Assembly: GCF_012927345.1 (NCBI RefSeq)
Contig: NZ_JABBGJ010000043.1
Location: forward strand, 1-64,000
Direction of reading: 5' to 3'
DNA from: Paraburkholderia polaris
GTDB taxonomy: Bacteria > Pseudomonadota > Gammaproteobacteria > Burkholderiales > Burkholderiaceae
DNA length: 64,000 bases
Part shown: positions 60,240 through 64,000 of the stretch, in pieces
Layout: the number at the start of each line of letters is the position of its first letter
Numbering within the stretch: position 1 is the stretch's first letter
The notes under the pieces: generated by a model
Seen by the model: the letters and a program-made list of their open reading frames with translations, nothing else
Told to the model about the DNA's origin: nothing
Databases searched by the model: none
Translations under genes and position numbers: made by a program

Positions 60240-61949
60240 CTATAAATTTTCGCGGATCATGGCGAACACATCGGCGGACTGCCCCTGCAGCATGGCTTTC
60301 GCTGAATACAGGACCATCCCGTACGCAGACCCCCATTCGATCTTCGGCGGCATCACGAGCGTCATCGTGTCGACCTTGACGTTCAGAAGCGCGGGGCCGG
60401 GCTCATTCAACCATGCAATGACGGCTTCTTCGAGTTCATCGGATTTCGACACCGTGCGCCCCCATAGCCCGATCGCCTCGGCGACCTTGCCGAAGTCCGG
60501 GTTTTGCAGGCCCGTATAAAGTGGGAGCATGCCTTCGGACTTCTGCTCGATGTCGATAAATCCAAGCTTGCCGTTGTCGAACACGACCACCTTGACCGGC
60601 AGCTTCTCCTGCACGACCGTCATGAGCTCACCGAACAGCATGGCGAGACCTCCGTCGCCGGACATGGAAATCACCTGGCGTCCAGGCTGGCACTTCTGCA
60701 GCCCCATTGACATCGGCAGGGCCGCCGCCATCGTGCCGTGGAGCAGACTCGAAAATACCCGGCGTTTCCCGTTCGTCTCGATATGCCGATAAAGCCAGAC
60801 AGTGGGCGTCCCATCGTCGGCGCAGAAGAGTGCATCGCTCGCTGCGTGCCGGTTGATCAGCTCGGTCAGATAGATCGGAGGAATCGTCCCGCGGTCCGAC
60901 GGGACCGCTTTGGACCGGTGGGTTTCCAACGCACTGGCATGCCGTTCGACGAGCTTGTCGCGGAACTCGGTCGAGGTGCGCGGTTTGAGGCGTGGCAGCA
61001 ACGCCTCCATCGTGGACTTGATATCGCCCACCAACCCTAGCGTAACCGGATGCCGGCGGCCGAGATGATCGGGTGCCATGTCGATCTGAACGATTTTGGC
61101 CTTCTCCGGGTAAAACTGCCGCCATGCGAAGTCGGCGCCCAGCAGCAGCAAGGTCTCGCATTCGGATACCGCCAGATAACCCGCTTCGCCGCCGATAATG
61201 CCGGTCATGCCGACGTTGTACGGGTTGTCGTGTTCCAGCGCGTCTTTGGCGCGGGACGTGTGTGCAATCGGCGCCTTGAGCCGCTCGGCAACCGCCAGGA
61301 TTTCGGCGTGGGCGCCACGGCATCCCGAACCGCCATAGATCGCGATCTTGTCGCCCGAATTGAGGATTTCAGCGACACGGTCGAGGTCGGCGTCACTCGG
61401 CCGGACAACCGGCACATTCGTGTGGACCGAATACGGGATGTTATCGCTCGCATCAGCATGGGCGATGTCAACCGGAACGATCAGCACAGCGACGCCACCC
61501 TTGGCAATGGCGGTCTGACAGGCAATTACGGTTTTGCGGCGCGCCTGCTCCGGCGTGATGATCATGTCGCAGAACACGCTGCACGAACCGTAGATCGCCT
61601 TGAAGTCGACTTCCTGCGGAAAGTTAAAGCCGAGTTCCTCGCTCGCGACCTGGGTTGCGATCAGGATAACCGGAGCGCGATTGCGGTTGGCGTCCACCAG
61701 GCCGTTAATGAAGTGAAGGCTGCCAGGGCCGCAGCTTCCCGCAACGGCCGTGAGGTTGCCGGTCAACATGGCTTCGGCTTCGGCGGCGAACGCCCCCGCC
61801 TCCTCATGGCGCACATGGACCCACTCGATGTCGCTCTCGTTGATGTGGTGAGCGATGAGATTCAGCGTGTCGCCCACGATCCCGTAGCAATGCTTGACGC
61901 CCGCCGAGGCGAGCGTATCCACAATGATTTCGGCAACTTTTTTGCTCAT
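60240..61949 (-). CDS. Thiamine-dependent pyruvate oxidase/dehydrogenase PoxB-like
   Basis: This 569-residue ThDP enzyme has an N-terminal catalytic Glu region HEEAGAFAAEAEAML (about 48-62). The central FAD/helper domain includes GGSGCRGAHAEILAVAERL. The C-terminal ThDP/Mg motif is SGDGGLAMLFGELMTVVQE-type. The order and length match pyruvate:quinone oxidase (PoxB) better than acetolactate synthase. AGGAG precedes ATG 61949. A palindrome lies upstream at 62092-62109. It would turn pyruvate into acetate and CO2 at the membrane. Confidence 0.86.
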   Translation of the reverse strand: MSKKVAEIIVDTLASAGVKHCYGIVGDTLNLIAHHINESDIEWVHVRHEEAGAFAAEAEAMLTGNLTAVAGSCGPGSLHFINGLVDANRNRAPVILIATQVASEELGFNFPQEVDFKAIYGSCSVFCDMIITPEQARRKTVIACQTAIAKGGVAVLIVPVDIAHADASDNIPYSVHTNVPVVRPSDADLDRVAEILNSGDKIAIYGGSGCRGAHAEILAVAERLKAPIAHTSRAKDALEHDNPYNVGMTGIIGGEAGYLAVSECETLLLLGADFAWRQFYPEKAKIVQIDMAPDHLGRRHPVTLGLVGDIKSTMEALLPRLKPRTSTEFRDKLVERHASALETHRSKAVPSDRGTIPPIYLTELINRHAASDALFCADDGTPTVWLYRHIETNGKRRVFSSLLHGTMAAALPMSMGLQKCQPGRQVISMSGDGGLAMLFGELMTVVQEKLPVKVVVFDNGKLGFIDIEQKSEGMLPLYTGLQNPDFGKVAEAIGLWGRTVSKSDELEEAVIAWLNEPGPALLNVKVDTMTLVMPPKIEWGSAYGMVLYSAKAMLQGQSADVFAMIRENL

Positions 61950-62091
61950 CTCGGCTCTCCTGAAGATGCTCCGTGTATGAAATGATCAGCCGCCGTTGTG
62001 AACCGCAGGCTCGGAGTTCGTCACTGCCGGTCGCGCCGATTCCGTCGGTGGGACAATTCACTTATCTTGCATGGACTCCTTACTAGACGAT

Positions 62092-62109
62092 ATCACCCCA
62101 TGGGGGGAT
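62092..62109. promoter_or_regulatory. Palindrome ATCACCCC-ATGGGGGGAT upstream of the poxB-like gene
   Basis: This is an 18-base inverted repeat with one mismatch, about 145 bases before the start of the PoxB-like gene and just after the stop of the large regulator gene. It resembles the C-run/G-run sites at 42542 and 52083 but has a shorter spacer. Confidence 0.45.
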
Positions 62110-62153
62110 CGGCGCCATGATGGCTCCCCCATCTCTCACGCCTGAAGCATGTG

Positions 62154-64000
62154 TCAGCTAGTTGAAAGAGCGAGCAGACGTCGGCCAATCTGAGTGCCAC
62201 GCGGCAGGGAATTCGACAACCGATCGAGCGTCGAAGTGAAACGGCGCTGTTGCACATCCGCCTGTTCGGCGTTGCCACGGGCCTCGTGAATCGCTGCCGC
62301 CGTGCGGTAAAGCCGCCAGTCTGCCAGCGGGGTTTCGAATCCCTCAGTGACCGCGAACGCGGAGTTGATACGGTCGAGTGCAATGACCGGGTCGCCGCTC
62401 TCCAGCGCCTCGCGCGCAACGAGTTCCCAGGCGAGGGCCTGCCACGTCCGGTCTTCGGTGGCGAGGGCGAGCTTCAGGAACGCCTGGGCGTGCAATCGGG
62501 AGGTGCGATGGTCGCCCGCCATCATCGCTGCCTCGGCTTCGCCCCATTCGATTGACAGTCGCCAGTACCAGTCGAACATGATGGGCGTGGCGTCCATCTG
62601 TCGTCGCGCTTCAGCAAACAGCGACGCGGCGCGTACGCCGTCCTCCAATCCGATGTACGCGAGGCCCGCGAGCACGAGACACGCACGGTGTTGCACGGGC
62701 AGCAGTGGGCCGGGGTCGGCTTCGACCGCCCGAGCGGCCGGGTTTGCAGCCGGGACGAACCGTTCGTACATTTCAATGACCGACTCGTAGTCCATCGTAT
62801 GCACGAGCAACCAGCCCCGATAGACCTCAAGTGTGCGGGCCGCAAAATAGTCACCGTTCTCGCGGAACGAAGCCATACCCTGCTCGAACGATTCCATCGA
62901 CTGGCCTAGCTCGCCAAGGAAAAGCTGAGCCCATGGCGTACCCAGCCGGAGCATCCACGTCGCCCTCGCGAGGTCGAAGCCCGGATGTTCCACCGCATGC
63001 TCAAACAGGATCTGGAAATTCGCCCGCACTGCCCCGAGCGCTTCGCGATACCGGGTGGAAATGATGCACAGCATGCTGTATTCCAGATTCGCCCGCGCGA
63101 TCAGCAATGGATCCCCCGTCTCGCGCAACGCGCGCATCGCGGTTTCGCACTCAGTCAGATCGGCATGCGACCAGCCGTTGGTCCAGATACGGCGCACGTA
63201 GGCACTCACGCGGACCAGCGCGCTGACGCGCAGGTCGGGATGCGATGCACTGAGCGTCAGCGCTTCGTTCAGCACCTCGATGCAACGTTGCCTGTCGCTC
63301 CAGCTAAAGACGTAGGCGAGGCCGAGCATGGCGCGCAGTTGCGCATCGAGCCGGCCAATCGTGCGTGCCTGCTCCTCAAGTTCGACCCAGGCAGCCTCGG
63401 CGCGCGGATCATGCGCCGCAGCGTAAAGCGACGCGCGTGCCTCGGCAAACTCAAAGCTTCTAAGCGGACGCAACTCAGCCGGCAACTTTGCGGTGAGCGA
63501 GGCGGCAAAGTCGAGAATCGACTGCGCCTCCCGATATGCAAAGCGAACCTTTGCGGTTTGCAGCGCAATGCGTAAATAGTCGATCGCTTTGAGCCAGTCT
63601 CTCGCGTCAGCGAAATGTTGTCCAAGCTCGTATGCCACTTCCGCTCTCTGATCACGAGCATAGATCGCCTCGAGCCGTTGCGCGATTTGCCGATGCAAAC
63701 GGGAGCGGCGAGTCAGCCCTTGACGCCCATAGAACGCGTTGCGGATGAGGGCATGGTCGAAACAGAACATGGCCGCCGCTCCGCCGTCGGGTAATCGTTT
63801 CACTGCGCAACGTTGAATAAAGCGTTGATTGCGTGCCAGCGCCTCGCACAGATCGTCGAACTGCTCCGTCGACAGACCCGCGGCCTCGGCCACGGTCGCC
63901 GACGAAAAGCAGAGTCCTGCCACGCTAGCGGCTTCAAGCAGATTCCGTTCGTCGGCGGGGAGGCGCCGGATTCTACCCTCGAGCGTCCGGGTTATCGTGT
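62154..64000 (-). CDS. Large ATPase/TPR regulatory protein, C-terminal part (runs off window end)
   Basis: The frame is open from beyond 64000 down to the stop at 62154; at least 614 residues are visible. The segment RIRRLPADERNLLEAASVAG is followed by FSSATVAEAAGLSTEQFDDL, then long helical repeats (GQHFADARDWLKAIDYLRIA and later copies). This is the end of an AAA ATPase plus TPR protein of the SARP/CadC-cyclase type. The DNA-binding or catalytic N-terminus lies outside. No LuxR HTH is present at the C-terminus, so it is not MalT-like in layout. Confidence 0.75.
   Translation of the reverse strand, partial: TITRTLEGRIRRLPADERNLLEAASVAGLCFSSATVAEAAGLSTEQFDDLCEALARNQRFIQRCAVKRLPDGGAAAMFCFDHALIRNAFYGRQGLTRRSRLHRQIAQRLEAIYARDQRAEVAYELGQHFADARDWLKAIDYLRIALQTAKVRFAYREAQSILDFAASLTAKLPAELRPLRSFEFAEARASLYAAAHDPRAEAAWVELEEQARTIGRLDAQLRAMLGLAYVFSWSDRQRCIEVLNEALTLSASHPDLRVSALVRVSAYVRRIWTNGWSHADLTECETAMRALRETGDPLLIARANLEYSMLCIISTRYREALGAVRANFQILFEHAVEHPGFDLARATWMLRLGTPWAQLFLGELGQSMESFEQGMASFRENGDYFAARTLEVYRGWLLVHTMDYESVIEMYERFVPAANPAARAVEADPGPLLPVQHRACLVLAGLAYIGLEDGVRAASLFAEARRQMDATPIMFDWYWRLSIEWGEAEAAMMAGDHRTSRLHAQAFLKLALATEDRTWQALAWELVAREALESGDPVIALDRINSAFAVTEGFETPLADWRLYRTAAAIHEARGNAEQADVQQRRFTSTLDRLSNSLPRGTQIGRRLLALSTS

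Noticed and set aside
62154..64000. Considered a second MalT/LuxR regulator
   Set aside because: No LuxR HTH at the C-terminus; the layout fits an ATPase/TPR regulator of another type.

Overview
The window looks like a chromosomal segment of a Paraburkholderia/Burkholderia-type betaproteobacterium. This rests on high GC, many ATGA-type gene overlaps, GntR, LysR and MalT-like regulators, OmpC-type and OmpW porins, and purine and polyhydroxyalkanoate (PHA) genes typical of the group. No rRNA, tRNA or CRISPR array was seen. Most genes lie on the minus strand in short operons.

Positions 1-5500: the window opens inside an IS481-type insertion sequence that ends near 295. A complete putrescine/polyamine ABC transporter (potF-potG-potH-potI order, minus strand) and a small DUF1289 protein follow. 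Positions 5500-9500: a decayed patch holds an internally deleted ompW and an N-terminal scrap of a nitronate monooxygenase. Next come the ABC-F ATPase ybiT, a 3-hydroxyisobutyrate-dehydrogenase-like oxidoreductase and dodecin.

Positions 9600-28400 form a purine catabolism island. A BMP-type nucleobase/nucleoside ABC importer and a divergent LysR regulator are followed by 8-oxoguanine deaminase, 5-hydroxyisourate hydrolase (uraH) and membrane urate hydroxylase (puuD). Then come ureidoglycolate lyase (allA), allantoicase (alc), OHCU decarboxylase (uraD), allantoinase (puuE), a hydantoin/allantoin-type racemase, an NCS1 permease and a GntR/FCD regulator. Together they take urate to glyoxylate and urea. 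A hipBA toxin-antitoxin module with its own repeated operators sits in the middle of the island.

Positions 28600-33400 hold housekeeping and orphan genes: LD-carboxypeptidase, tadA, DUF1992, a small lipoprotein, a 2'-5' RNA ligase family protein and an intact OmpW. They also hold a near-perfect LexA box that now drives only a 15-codon stump of a radical-SAM DNA repair gene.

Positions 33400-63000 are a large acyl-CoA region. One block has ETF (etfAB), two acyl-CoA dehydrogenases, a CoA ligase, a non-decarboxylating thiolase and a saccharopine-dehydrogenase-like reductase, divergent from a 911-residue MalT/LuxR regulator. A second block is a medium-chain PHA module: CoA ligase, MaoC/PhaJ hydratase, class II-like PHA synthase, phasin, PhaZ depolymerase and DUF445. 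A Crp/Fnr regulator diverges from it and an OmpC-type porin follows. A third block carries an ACAD10/11-like dehydrogenase, an SDR, an APH-type kinase and a histidine phosphatase, a set that resembles 4-hydroxyacyl-CoA catabolism. Similar CCCCC-N5-GGGG(G) palindromes lie upstream of the first two blocks, which suggests shared control. The window ends with a LysR gene, a poxB-like thiamine-dependent enzyme and the C-terminal part of a large TPR/ATPase regulator that runs off the end.
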